A stretch of 64,000 nt of DNA. It comes from Elymus sibiricus. Lineage: Eukaryota > Streptophyta > Magnoliopsida > Poales > Poaceae. Below the pieces are notes generated by a model. It was not told the origin of the DNA. It did no database searches and was given only the letters and a program-made list of their open reading frames with translations. Shown here one piece after another: positions 1 to 12,306 of this stretch. The stretch spans positions 1,684,001-1,748,000 of the forward strand of contig CM077673.1 in assembly GCA_039707655.1 (NCBI GenBank). Reading direction: 5' to 3'. The position numbers and the translations under genes are program-made. The stretch's first letter is position 1. Each line of letters begins with the position of its first letter.

Positions 1-430
1 AGCCAGTTTTCTATGCTATTACTCATTGATTTTGGGTCCCGGGGAGATCCAAACGTTCGGGGAACCCCGGGGTCCGCTTACGGGGACTTCGCCAAAACTC
101 GTAGATTTGGTCCGTTCTTACCAGTTTTCTGTGCTATTATTCACTGTTTTTGGTTGTCGTGGTCGTCCCAACATTTGGGGATGTCCGGGGTCCGGTTACG
201 GGGACCTAGCAAAAACTCGAAGATTTGGTCCATTCTTACCAGTTTTCTGTGCTATTACTCACTCGTTTTGGGTCCCGGGGCGATCCAAATATGCGGGGAA
301 CACCGGGGTCCGCTTATGGGGAGCTCGCCAAAACTCGCAGATTTTGTCCATTCTGACCAGATTTCTATGCTATCATTCACTGTTTTTTTGTTGTCGTGGT
401 CGTTCGAACATTCGGGGAAGCCCGGGGTGC
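1..430 (+). repeat. Left-edge satellite monomers, array continues off the window
   Basis: The window opens inside a class A monomer (phase point CCAG at position 3), so the array extends to the left. The monomers here match those around 3,435-3,800 and 4,736-5,100 at first. They then switch to an A monomer with ACTCGTTTTGGG and a private variant AAATATGCGG near 288, where other copies read AAATGTTCGG. This is another mosaic of HOR slots. Confidence 0.9.
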
Positions 431-3090
431 GGTTACGGGGACCTCGCCAAAACTAGCAGATTTTGTGTGTCCCGGCTAGTTTCCTATGCTATTACTCACT
501 AATTTTGGGTCCCGGGGCGATCCAAACGTTCGGTAAACCCCGGGGTCCGCTTACGAGCACCTCGCCAAAACTCGCAGATTTGATCCATTCTGACCAGTTT
601 TCTATGCTATTATTCACTGTTTTTGGTTGTCGTGGTCGTCCCAACATTTGGGGATGCCCGGGGTCCGGTTACGTCGACCTCGCCAAAACTCGCAGATTTG
701 GTCCATTCTTACCTGTTTTCTAAGCTATTATTCACTGTTTTTTGGTTGTTGTGGTCGTCCGAACGTTCGGGGAAGCCCGGGGTCCGGTTAAGGGACCTAG
801 CAAAAACTCGAAGATTTGGTCCATTCTTACCAGTTTTCTATGCTATTACTCACTCGTTTTGGGTCCCGGGGCGATCCAAATGTTCGGGGAACACCGGGGT
901 CCACTTATGGGGAGCTCGCCAAAACTCGCAGATTTTGTCCATTCTGACCAGATTTCTATGCTATCATTCACTGTTTTTCGGTAGTCGTGGTCGTTCGAAC
1001 ATTCGGGGAAGCCCGGGGTGCGGTTACGGGGACCTCGCCAAAACTAGCAGATTTTGTGTGTCCCGGCTAGTTTCCTATGCTATTACTCACTAATTTTGGG
1101 TCCCGGGGCGATCCAAACGTTCGGGGAACCCCGGGGTCCGCATACGGGGACCTGGCCAAAACTCGCAGATTTGGTCCATTCTTACCAGTTTTCTATGCTA
1201 TTATTCACTAGTTTTTGGTAGTTGTGGTCGTCCGAACATTCGGGGAAGCTTGGGATGCAGTTACGGGGACCTCGCCAAAACTAACAAATTTTGTCTGTTC
1301 CAGCCAGTTTTCTATGCTATTACTCACTCATTTTGGGTCCCGGGGTGATCCAAACGTTCGGGGAACCCCGGGGTCCGCTTACGGGGACTTCGCCAAAACT
1401 CGCAGATTTGGTCCATTCTTACCAGTTTTCTGTGCTATTATTCACTGTTTTTTGGTTGTCGTGGTCGTCCAAACGTTCGGGGAAGCCCGTGGACCGGTTA
1501 CGGGGACCTCGCCAAAACTCGCAGATTTGGTCCATTCTTACCTGTTTTGTATGCTATTACTCAATGATTTTGGTTCCCGGGGCGATCCAAATGTTCGGGG
1601 AACCCCGGAGTCCGCTTACTGGACCTCGCCAAAACTCGCAGATTTTGTCCATTCTGACCAGATTTCTATGCTATTATTCACTGTTTTTTTGTTGTCGTGG
1701 TCGTCCGAACATTCGGGGAAGCCCGTGGACCGGTTACAGGGACCTCGCCAAAACTAGTAGATTTTGCCTGTTCCGGCCAGTTTTCTATGCTACTACTCAC
1801 TAATTTTGGGTCTGGGGGCGATCCAAACGTTCGGGGAACCCCGGGGTCCGCTTACGGGCACCTCGCCAAAACTCGCAGATTTGGTCCATTCTGACCAGTT
1901 TTCTATGCTATTATTCACTGTTTTTGGTTGTCGTGGTCGTCCCAACATTTGGGGATGTCCGGGGTCCGATTACGGGGACCTCGCCAAAACTCGCAGATTT
2001 GGTCCATTCTTAGCAGTTTTCTATGCTATTATTTACTGTTTTTTGGTTGTCGTGGCCGTCCGAACGCTCGGGGAAGCCCGGGGTCCGGTTACGGGGACCT
2101 CGAAAAACTCGCAGATTTGGTCCATTCTTACCAGTTTTCTATGCTATTACTCACTCATTTTGGGTCCCGGGGCGATCCAAATGTTCGGGGAACTCCGGGG
2201 TCCGCTTATGGGGAGCTCGCCAAAACTCGCAGATATTGTCCATTCTGACCAGATTTCTATGCTATCATTCACTGTTTTTCGGTAGTCGTGGTCGTCCGAA
2301 CGTTCGGGGAAGCCCGGGGTGCGGTTACGGGGACCTCGCCAAAACTAGGAGATTTTGTGTGTCCCGGCTAGTTTTCTATGCTACTACTCACTAATTTTGG
2401 GTCCCGGGGCGATCCAAACGTCCGGGGAACCCCGGGGTCCGCATACGGGGACCGGGCCAAAACTCGCAGATTTGGTCCATTCTTACCAGTTTTCTATGGT
2501 ATTATTCACTGGTTTTTGGTACTTGTGGTTGTCCGAACGTTCGGGGAAGCTCGGGATGCGGTTACGGGGACCTCGCTAAAACTAACAGATTTTGTCTGTT
2601 CCAGCCAGTTTTCTATGCTATTACTCACTGATTTTGGGTCCCGGGGTGATCCAAACGTTCGAGGAACCCCGGGGTCCGCTTACGGGGACTTCGCCAAAAC
2701 TCGTAGATTTGGTCCGTTCTTACCAGTTTTCTGTGCTATTAGTCACTGTTTTTTGGTTGTCGTGGTCGTCCAAACGTTCGGGGAAGCCCGTGGACCGGTT
2801 ACGGGGACCTCGCCAAAACTCGCAGGTTTGGTGCATTCTTACCAGTTTTCTGTGCTATTATTCACTGTTTTTGGTTGTCGTGGTCGTCCGAACGTTCGGG
2901 GAACCCCGTGGACCGGTTACGGGGACCTCACCAAAACTCGCAGATTTGGTCCGTTCTTACATGTTTTCTATGCTATTACTCACTGATTTTGGGTCCCGGG
3001 GCGATCCAAATGTTCGGGGAACCCCGGAGTCCGCTTACCAGGACCTCGCCAAAACTCGCAGATTTTGTCCATTCTGACCAGATTTCTATG
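430..3090 (+). repeat. 2.6-kb satellite block, copy 1 of a 7,097-bp-spaced duplication
   Basis: The ordered series of variant monomers here recurs at 7,528-10,187 with a constant offset of 7,097-7,098 bp. Matching landmarks are the rare CGGTAAACC variant at about 530 and 7,628, the AGCTTGGGATGCAG monomer at about 1,250 and 8,347, and the TCTGGGGGCGATCC monomer at about 1,811 and 8,909. The CTCGAAAAACTCG single-base-deleted monomer appears at about 2,100 and 9,197. Private differences between the copies include TACTGGACC at 1,617, where the other copy reads TACTGGGACC. Agreement ends near 3,090, where this copy continues with a CTATCATTC monomer and the other with CTATTATTAAC. Confidence 0.8.
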
Positions 3091-3206
3091 CTATCATTCA
3101 CTGTTTTTCGGTAGTCGTGGTCGTCCGAACGTTCGGGGAAGCCCGAGGTGCGGTTACGGGGACCTCGCCAAAACTAGCAGATTTTGTGTGTCCCGGCTAG
3201 TTTTCT

Positions 3207-4507
3207 ATGCTACTACTCACTAATTTTGGGTCCCGGGGCGATCCAAACGTCCGGGGAACCCCGGGGTCTGCATACGGGGACCGGGCCAAAACTCGCAGAT
3301 TTGGTCCATTCTTACCAGTTTTCTATGCTATTATTCACTGGTTTTTGGTAGTTGTGGTCGTCCGAACGTTCGGGGAAGCTCGGGATGCGGTTACGGGGAC
3401 CTCGCCAAAACTAACAGATTTTGTCTGTTCTAGCCAGTTTTCTATGCTATTACTCATTGATTTTGGGTCCCGGGGAGATCCAAACGTTCGGGGAACCCCG
3501 GGGTCCGCTTACGGGGACTTCGCCAAAACTCGTAGATTTGGTCCGTTCTTACCAGTTTTCTGTGCTATTATTCACTGTTTTTGGTTGTCGTGGTCGTCCC
3601 AACATTTGGGGATGTCCGGGGTCCGGTTACGGGGACCTCGCCAAAACTCGCAGGTTTGGTCCATTCTTACCAGTTTTCTGTGCTATTATTCACTGATTTT
3701 GGGTCCCGGGGCGATCCAAATGTTCGGGGAACCCCGGAGTCCGCTTACCGGGACCTCGCCAAAACTCGCAGATTTTGTCCATTCTGACCAGATTTCTATG
3801 CTATTATTCACTGTTTTTTTGTTGTCGTGGTCGTCCGAACATTCGGGGAAGCCCGTGGACCGGTTACGGGGACCTCGCCAAAACAAGCAGATTTTGCCTG
3901 TTTCGGCCAGTTTTCTATGCTACTACTCACTAATTTTGGGTCTCGGGGCGACCCAAACGTTCGGTAAACCCCGGGGTCCGCTTACGAGCACCTCGCCAAA
4001 ACTCGCAGATTTGATCCATTCTGACCAGTTTTCTATGCTATTATTCACTGTTTTTGGTTGTCGTGGTCGTCCCAACATTTGGGGATGCCCGGGGTCCGGT
4101 TACGTCGACCTCGCCAAAACTCGCAGATTTGGTCCATTCTTACCTGTTTTCTAAGCTATTATTCACTGTTTTTTGGTTGTTGTGGTCGTCCGAACGTTCG
4201 GGGAAGCCCGGGGTCCGGTTAAGGGACCTAGCAAAAAGTCGAAGATTTGGTCCATTCTTACCAGTTTTCTATGCTATTACTCACTCGTTTTGGGTCCCGG
4301 GGCGATCCAAATGTTCGGGGAACACCGGGGTCCACTTACCAGGACCTCGCCAAAACTCGCAGATTTTGTCCATTCTGACCAGATTTCTATGCTATCATTC
4401 ACTGTTTTTCGGTAGTCGTGGTCGTTCGAACATTCGGGGAAGCCCGGGGTGCGGTTACAGGGACCTCGCCAAAACTAGCAGATTTTGTGTGTCCCGGCTA
4501 GTTTCCT
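3207..4507 (+). repeat. 11-monomer unit (1,301 bp), mosaic zone copy 1
   Basis: The series of monomer variants starting here restarts at 4,508, a period of 1,301 bp or eleven monomers. It contains the CGGTAAACC A-monomer near 3,962 and the GTCGACCTCGCC B-monomer near 4,104. It also has a GGTTAAGGGACCTAGC B-monomer with a base missing near 4,217. These markers are shared by all three copies in this zone. Confidence 0.75.
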
Positions 4508-6282
4508 ATGCTATTACTCACTAATTTTGGGTCCCGGGGCGATCCAAACGTTCGGGGAACCCCGGGGTCCGCATACGGGGACCTGGCCAAAACTCGCAGA
4601 TTTGGTCCATTCTTACCAGTTTTCTATGCTATTATTCACTGGTTTTTGGTAGTTGTGGTCGTCCGAACGTTCGGGGAAGCTCGGGATGCGGTTACGGGGA
4701 CCTTGCCAAAACTAACAGATTTTGTCTGTTCTAGCCAGTTTTCTATGCTATTACTCATTGATTTTGGGTCCCGGGGAGATCCAAACGTTCGGGGAACCCC
4801 GGGGTCCGCTTACGGGGACTTCGCCAAAACTCGTAGATTTGGTCCGTTCTTACCAGTTTTCTGTGCTATTATTCACTGTTTTTGGTTGTCGTGGTCGTCC
4901 CAACATTTGGGGATGTCCGGGGTCCGGTTACGGGGACCTCGCCAAAACTCGCAGGTTTGGTCCATTCTTACCAGTTTTCTGTGCTATTATTCACTGATTT
5001 TGGGTCCCGGGGCGATCCAAATGTTCGGGGAACCCCGGAGTCCGCTTACCGGGACCTCGCCAAAACTCGCAGATTTTGTCCATTCTGACCAGATTTCTAT
5101 GCTATTATTCACTGTTTTTTTGTTGTCGTGGTCGTCCGAACATTCGGGGAAGCCCGTGGACCGGTTACGGGGACCTCGCCAAAACAAGCAGATTTTGCCT
5201 GTTTCGGCCAGTTTTCTATGCTACTACTCACTAATTTTGGGTCTCGGGGCGACCCAAACGTTCGGTAAACCCCGGGGTCCGCTTACGAGCACCTCGCCAA
5301 AACTCGCAGATTTGATCCATTCTGACCAGTTTTCTATGCTATTATTCACTGTTTTTGGTTGTCGTGGTCGTCCCAACATTTGGGGATGCCCGGGGTCCGG
5401 TTACGTCGACCTCGCCAAAACTCGCAGATTTGGTCCATTCTTACCTGTTTTCTAAGCTATTATTCACTGTTTTTTGGTTGTTGTGGTCGTCCGAACGTTC
5501 GGGGAAGCCCGGGGTCCGGTTAAGGGACCTAGCAAAAAGTCGAAGATTTGGTCCATTCTTACCAGTTTTCTATGCTATTACTCACTCGTTTTGGGTCCCG
5601 GGGCGATCCAAATGTTCGGGGAACACCGGGGTCCACTTATGGGGAGCTCGCCAAAACTCGCAGATTTTGTCCATTCTGACCAGATTTCTATGCTATCATT
5701 CACTGTTTTTCGGTAGTCGTGGTCGTTCGAACATTCGGGGAAGCCCGGGGTGCGGTTACAGGGACCTCGCCAAAACTAGCAGATTTTGTGTGTCCCGGCT
5801 AGTTTCCTATGCTATTACTCACTAATTTTGGGTCCCGGGGCGATCCAAACGTTCGGGGAACCCCGGGGTCCGCATACGGGGACCTGGCCAAAACTCGCAG
5901 ATTTGGTCCATTCTTACCAGTTTTCTATGCTATTATTCACTAGTTTTTGGTAGTTGTGGTCGTCCGAACATTCGGGGAAGCTTGGGATGCAGTTACGGGG
6001 ACCTCGCCAAAACTAACAAATTTTGTCTGTTCCAGCCAGTTTTCTATGCTATTACTCACTCATTTTGGGTCCCGGGGTGATCCAAACGTTCGGGGAACCC
6101 CGGGGTCCGCTTACGGGGACTTCGCCAAAACTCGCAGATTTGGTCCATTCTTACCAGTTTTCTGTGCTATTATTCACTGTTTTTTGGTTGTCGTGGTCGT
6201 CCAAACGTTCGGGGAAGCCCGTGGACCGGTTACGGGGACCTCGCCAAAACTAGCAGATTTTGTGTGTCCCGGCTAGTTTTCT
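4508..6282 (+). repeat. 15-monomer unit (1,775 bp), mosaic zone copy 2
   Basis: This is the same ordered variants as the preceding 11-mer, plus four extra monomers (about 474 bp, roughly 5,830-6,282) before the series restarts at 6,283. The added part carries the AGCTTGGGATGCAG monomer, which also occurs near 1,250 and 8,347. The extra block was therefore probably gained by unequal exchange with a neighbouring unit. Confidence 0.75.
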
Positions 6283-7527
6283 ATGCTACTACTCACTAAT
6301 TTTGGGTCCCGGGGCGATCCAAACGTCCGGGGAACCCCGGGGTCTGCATACGGGGACCGGGCCAAAACTCGCAGATTTGGTCCATTCTTACCAGTTTTCT
6401 ATGCTATTATTCACTGGTTTTTGGTAGTTGTGGTCGTCCGAACGTTCGGGGAAGCTCGGGATGCGGTTACGGGGACCTCGCCAAAACTAACAGATTTTGT
6501 CTGTTCTAGCCAGTTTTCTATGCTATTACTCATTGATTTTGGGTCCCGGGGAGATCCAAACGTTCGGGGAACCCCGGGGTCCGCTTACGGGGACTTCGCC
6601 AAAACTCGTAGATTTGGTCCGTTCTTACCAGTTTTCTGTGCTATTATTCACTGTTTTTGGTTGTCGTGGTCGTCCCAACATTTGGGGATGTCCGGGGTCC
6701 GGTTACGGGGACCTCGCCAAAACTCGCAGGTTTGGTCCATTCTTACCAGTTTTCTGTGCTATTATTCCCTGATTTTGGGTCCCGGGGCGATCCAAATGTT
6801 CGGGGAACCCCGGAGTCCGCTTACCGGGACCTCGCCAAAACTCGCAGATTTTGTCCATTCTGACCAGATTTCTATGCTATTATTCACTGTTTTTTTGTTG
6901 TCGTGGTCGTCCGAACATTCGGGGAAGCCCGTGGACCGGTTACGGGGACCTCGCCAAAACAAGCAGATTTTGCCTGTTTCGGCCAGTTTTCTATGCTACT
7001 ACTCACTAATTTTGGGTCTCGGGGCGACCCAAACGTTCGGTAAACCCCGGGGTCCGCTTACGAGCACCTCGCCAAAACTCGCAGATTTGATCCATTCTGA
7101 CCAGTTTTCTATGCTATTATTCACTGTTTTTGGTTGTCGTGGTCGTCCCAACATTTGGGGATGCCCGGGGTCCGGTTACGTCGACCTCGCCAAAACTCGC
7201 AGATTTGGTCCATTCTTACCTGTTTTCTAAGCTATTATTCACTGTTTTTTGGTTGTTGTGGTCGTCCGAACGTTCGGGGAAGCCCGGGGTCCGGTTAAGG
7301 GACCTAGCAAAAACTCGAAGATTTGGTCCATTCTTACCAGTTTTCTATGCTATTACTCACTCGTTTTGGGTCCCGGGGCGATCCAAATGTTCGGGGAACA
7401 CCGGGGTCCACTTATGGGGAGCTCGCCAAAACTCGCAGATTTTGTCCATTCTGACCAGATTTCTATGCTATCATTCACTGTTTTTCGGTAGTCGTGGTCG
7501 TTCGAACATTCGGGGAAGCCCGGGGTG
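6283..7527 (+). repeat. 11-mer-type unit, mosaic zone copy 3
   Basis: This is the third copy of the variant series seen at 3,207 and 4,508, with the same CGGTAAACC and GTCGACCTCG markers. A private substitution gives ATTCCCTGATTTT at about 6,765, where the other copies read ATTCACTGATTTT. It runs into the 590-bp tandem duplication at 7,038. Confidence 0.7.
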
Positions 7528-8217
7528 CGGTTACGGGGACCTCGCCAAAACTAGCAGATTTTGTGTGTCCCGGCTAGTTTCCTATGCTATTACTCACTAA
7601 TTTTGGGTCCCGGGGCGATCCAAACGTTCGGTAAACCCCGGGGTCCGCTTACGAGCACCTCGCCAAAACTCGCAGATTTGATCCATTCTGACCAGTTTTC
7701 TATGCTATTATTCACTGTTTTTGGTTGTCGTGGTCGTCCCAACATTTGGGGATGCCCGGGGTCCGGTTACGTCGACCTCGCCAAAACTCGCAGATTTGGT
7801 CCATTTTACCTGTTTTCTAAGCTATTATTCACTGTTTTTTGGTTGTTGTGGTCGTCCGAACGTTCGGGGAAGCCCGGGGTCCGGTTAAGGGACCTAGCAA
7901 AAACTCGAAGATTTGGTCCATTCTTACCAGTTTTCTATGCTATTACTCACTCGTTTTGGGTCCCGGGGCGATCCAAATGTTCGGGGAACACCGGGGTCCA
8001 CTTATGGGGAGCTCGCCAAAACTCGCAGATTTTGTCCATTCTGACCAGATTTCTATGCTATCATTCACTGTTTTTCGGTAGTCGTGGTCGTTCGAACATT
8101 CGGGGAAGCCCGGGGTGCGGTTACGGGGACCTCGCCAAAACTAGCAGATTTTGTGTGTCCCGGCTAGTTTCCTATGCTATTACTCACTAATTTTGGGTCC
8201 CGGGGCGATCCAAACGT
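7038..8217 (+). repeat. Local tandem duplication of five monomers (590-bp period)
   Basis: The five-monomer series beginning at CGGTAAACC (7,038) repeats from 7,628 with an offset of 590 bp. The second copy lacks one base in the linker, reading CCATTTTACCTG near 7,801 instead of CCATTCTTACCTG. The left junction is a chimeric A monomer: its first half is GGGTCCCGGGGCGATCC at about 7,605 and its second half the CGGTAAACC type. It must have formed by exchange inside a class A monomer. Confidence 0.8.
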
Positions 8218-10187
8218 TCGGGGAACCCCGGGGTCCGCATACGGGGACCTGGCCAAAACTCGCAGATTTGGTCCATTCTTACCAGTTTTCTATGCTATTA
8301 TTCACTAGTTTTTGGTAGTTGTGGTCGTCCGAACATTCGGGGAAGCTTGGGATGCAGTTACGGGGACCTCGCCAAAACTAACAAATTTTGTCTGTTCCAG
8401 CCAGTTTTCTATGCTATTACTCACTCATTTTGGGTCCCGGGGTGATCCAAACGTTCGGGGAACCCCGGGGTCCGCTTACGGGGACTTCGCCAAAACTCGC
8501 AGATTTGGTCCATTCTTACCAGTTTTCTGTGCTATTATTCACTGTTTTTTGGTTGTCGTGGTCGTCCAAACGTTCGGGGAAGCCCGTGGACCGGTTACGG
8601 GGACCTCGCCAAAACTCGCAGATTTGGTCCATTCTTACCTGTTTTGTATGCTATTACTCAATGATTTTGGTTCCCGGGGCGATCCAAATGTTCGGGGAAC
8701 CCCGGAGTCCGCTTACTGGGACCTCGCCAAAACTCGCAGATTTTGTCCATTCTGACCAGATTTCTATGCTATTATTCACTGTTTTTTTGTTGTCGTGGTC
8801 GTCCGAACATTCGGGGAAGCCCGTGGACCGGTTACAGGGACCTCGCCAAAACTAGTAGATTTTGCCTGTTCCGGCCAGTTTTCTATGCTACTACTCACTA
8901 ATTTTGGGTCTGGGGGCGATCCAAACGTTCGGGGAACCCCGGGGTCCGCTTACGGGCACCTCGCCAAAACTCGCAGATTTGGTCCATTCTGACCAGTTTT
9001 CTATGCTATTATTCACTGTTTTTGGTTGTCGTGGTCGTCCCAACATTTGGGGATGTCCGGGGTCCGATTACGGGGACCTCGCCAAAACTCGCAGATTTGG
9101 TCCATTCTTAGCAGTTTTCTATGCTATTATTTACTGTTTTTTGGTTGTCGTGGCCGTCCGAACGCTCGGGGAAGCCCGGGGTCCGGTTACGGGGACCTCG
9201 AAAAACTCGCAGATTTGGTCCATTCTTACCAGTTTTCTATGCTATTACTCACTCATTTTGGGTCCCGGGGCGATCCAAATGTTCGGGGAACTCCGGGGTC
9301 CGCTTATGGGGAGCTCGCCAAAACTCGCAGATATTGTCCATTCTGACCAGATTCTATGCTATCATTCACTGTTTTTCGGTAGTCGTGGTCGTCCGAACGT
9401 TCGGGGAAGCCCGGGGTGCGGTTACGGGGACCTCGCCAAAACTAGGAGATTTTGTGTGTCCCGGCTAGTTTTCTATGCTACTACTCACTAATTTTGGGTC
9501 CCGGGGCGATCCAAACGTCCGGGGAACCCCGGGGTCCGCATACGGGGACCGGGCCAAAACTCGCAGATTTGGTCCATTCTTACCAGTTTTCTATGGTATT
9601 ATTCACTGGTTTTTGGTACTTGTGGTTGTCCGAACGTTCGGGGAAGCTCGGGATGCGGTTACGGGGACCTCGCTAAAACTAACAGATTTTGTCTGTTCCA
9701 GCCAGTTTTCTATGCTATTACTCACTGATTTTGGGTCCCGGGGTGATCCAAACGTTCGGGGAACCCCGGGGTCCGCTTACGGGGACTTCGCCAAAACTCG
9801 TAGATTTGGTCCGTTCTTACCAGTTTTCTGTGCTATTAGTCACTGTTTTTTGGTTGTCGTGGTCGTCCAAACGTTCGGGGAAGCCCGTGGACCGGTTACG
9901 GGGACCTCGCCAAAACTCGCAGGTTTGGTGCATTCTTACCAGTTTTCTGTGCTATTATTCACTGTTTTTGGTTGTCGTGGTCGTCCGAACGTTCGGGGAA
10001 CCCCGTGGACCGGTTACGGGGACCTCACCAAAACTCGCAGATTTGGTCCGTTCTTACATGTTTTCTATGCTATTACTCACTGATTTTGGGTCCCGGGGCG
10101 ATCCAAATGTTCGGGGAACCCCGGAGTCCGCTTACCAGGAGCTCGCCAAAACTCGCAGATTTTGTCCATTCTGACCAGATTTCTATG
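7528..10187 (+). repeat. 2.6-kb satellite block, copy 2 of the 7,097-bp-spaced duplication
   Basis: This is the downstream counterpart of 430-3,090. It shares the single-base-deleted CTCGAAAAACTCG monomer near 9,197 and the GTGCATTC variant near 9,928. One private deletion makes CAGATTCTATG near 9,350, where other copies have an extra T. Because shared rare indels are unlikely to arise twice, the two blocks descend from one segment. Confidence 0.8.
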
Positions 10188-10293
10188 CTATTATTAACTG
10201 TTTTTTTGTTGTCGTCGTCGTCCGAACATTCGGGGAAGCCCGTGGACCGGTTACAGGGACCTCGCCAAAACTAGTAGATTTTGCCTGTTCCGG
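8875..10293 (+). repeat. 12-mer HOR unit (1,419 bp)
   Basis: This is a full twelve-slot unit, two bases short of the standard 1,421. One base is missing in slot B2 (CTCGAAAAACTCG near 9,198) and one T in slot B3 near 9,350. It is the first complete unit of the 12-mer zone and overlaps the right part of the duplicated 2.6-kb block. Confidence 0.85.
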
Positions 10294-11714
10294 CCAGTTT
10301 TCTATGCTACTACTCACTAATTTTGGGTCTGGGGGCGATCCAAACGTTCGGGGAACCCCGGGGTCCGCTTACGGGCACCTCGCCAAAACTCGCAGATTTA
10401 GTCCATTCTGACCAGTTTTCTATGCTATTATTCACTGTTTTTGGTTGTCGTGGTCGTCCCAACATTTGGGGATGTCCGGGGTCCGGTTACGGGGACCTCG
10501 CCAAAACTCGCAGATTTGGTCCATTCTTAGCAGTTTTCTATGCTATTATTTACTGTTTTTTGGTTGTCGTGGCCGTCCGAACGCTCGGGGAAGCCCGGGG
10601 TCCGGTTACGGGGACCTCGCAAAAACTCGCAGATTTGGTCCATTCTTACCAGTTTTCTATGCTATTACTCACTCATTTTGGGTCCCGGGGCGATCCAAAT
10701 GTTCGGGGAACTCCGGGGTCCGCTTATGGGGAGCTCGCCAAAACTCGCAGATATTGTCCATTCTGACCAGATTTCTATGCTATCATTCACTGTTTTTCGG
10801 TAGTCGTGGTCGTCCGAACGTTCGGGGAAGCCCGGGGTGCGGTTACGGGGACCTTGCCAAAACTAGGAGATTTTGTGTGTCCCGGCTAGTTTTCTATGCT
10901 ACTACTCACTAATTTTGGGTCCCGGGGCGATCCAAACGTCCGGGGAACCCCGGGGTCCGCATACGGGGACCGGGCCAAAACTCGCAGATTTGGTCCATTC
11001 TTACCAGTTTTCTATGGTATTATTCACTGGTTTTTGGTACTTGTGGTTGTCCGAACGTTCGGGGAAGCTCGGGATGCGGTTACGGGGACCTCGCTAAAAC
11101 TAACAGATTTTGTCTGTTCCAGCCAGTTTTCTATGCTATTACTCACTGATTTTGGGTCCCGGGGTGATCCAAACGTTCGGGGAACCCCGGGGTCCGCTTA
11201 CGGGGACTTCGCCAAAACTCGTAGATTTGGTCCGTTCTTACCAGTTTTCTGTGCTATTAGTCACTGTTTTTTGGTTGTCGTGGTCGTCCAAACGTTCGGG
11301 GAAGCCCGTGGACCGGTTACGGGGAACTCGCCAAAACTCGCAGGTTTGGTGCATTCTTACCAGTTTTCTGTGCTATTATTCACTGTTTTTGGTTGTCGTG
11401 GTCGTCCGAACGTTCGGGGAACCCCGTGGACCGGTTACGGGGACCTCACCAAAACTCGCAGATTTGGTCCGTTCTTACATGTTTTCTATGCTATTACTCA
11501 CTGATTTTGGGTCCCGGGGCGATCCAAATGTTCGGGGAACCCCGGAGTCCGCTTACCGGGACCTCGCCAAAACTCGCAGATTTTGTCCATTCTGACCAGA
11601 TTTCTATGCTATTATTCACTGTTTTTTTGTTGTCGTCGTCGTCCGAACATTCGGGGAAGCCCGTGGACCGGTTACAGGGACCTCGCCAAAACTAGTAGAT
11701 TTTGCCTGTTCCGG
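10294..11714 (+). repeat. 12-mer HOR unit (1,421 bp)
   Basis: This is a complete unit with slot order A1 B1 B2 A2 B3 A3 B4 A4 B5 B6 A5 B7. Slot B2 is of the TTAGCAG/GGTTACGG haplotype. A private change is GGGGAACTCGCC in slot B5 near 11,323. Confidence 0.9.
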
Positions 11715-12306
11715 CCAGTTTTCTATGCTACTACTCACTAATTTTGGGTCTGGGGGCGATCCAAACGTTCGGGGAACCGTGGGGTCCGCTTACGGTCACC
11801 TCGCCAAAACTCGCAGATTTGGTCCATTCTGACCAGTTTTCTATGCTATTATTCACTGTTTTTGGTTGTCGTGGTCGTCCCAACATTTGGGGATGTCCGG
11901 GGTCCGGTTACGGGGACCTCGCCAAAACTCGCAGATTTGGTCCATTCTTAGCAGTTTTCTATGCTATTATTTACTGTTTTTTGGTTGTCGTGGCCGTCCG
12001 AACGCTCGGGGAAGCCCGGGGTCCGGTTACGGGGACCTCGCAAAAACTCGCAGATTTGGTCCATTCTTACCTGTTTTCTATGCTATTACTCACTCATTTT
12101 GGGTCCCGGGGCGATCCAAATGTTCGGGGAACTCCGGGGTCCGCTTATGGGGAGCTCGCCAAAACTCGCAGATATTGTCCATTCTGACCAGATTTCTATG
12201 CTATCATTCACTGTTTTTTTGTTGTCGTGGTCGTCCGAACATTCGGGGAAGCCCGTGGACCGGTTACAGGGACCTCGCCAAAACTAGTAGATTTTGCCTG
12301 TTCCGG
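11715..12306 (+). repeat. 5-mer HOR derivative (592 bp)
   Basis: The slots are A1 B1 B2 A2 followed by one hybrid monomer that begins as B3 (CTATCATTCACTG) and ends as B7 (GTTGTCGTGG...GTGGACCGGTTACAGG). The switch falls at the poly-T tract near 12,213-12,220. Slots A3 to A5 are missing, so this is a seven-monomer deletion product of the 12-mer. Confidence 0.85.

Noticed and set aside
3686..3886. Minus-strand frame of about 66 codons repeated through the array
   Set aside because: It is the antisense of a fixed pair of monomers (A5-B7) and appears once per HOR. Its repetition and the lack of any domain argue against coding.
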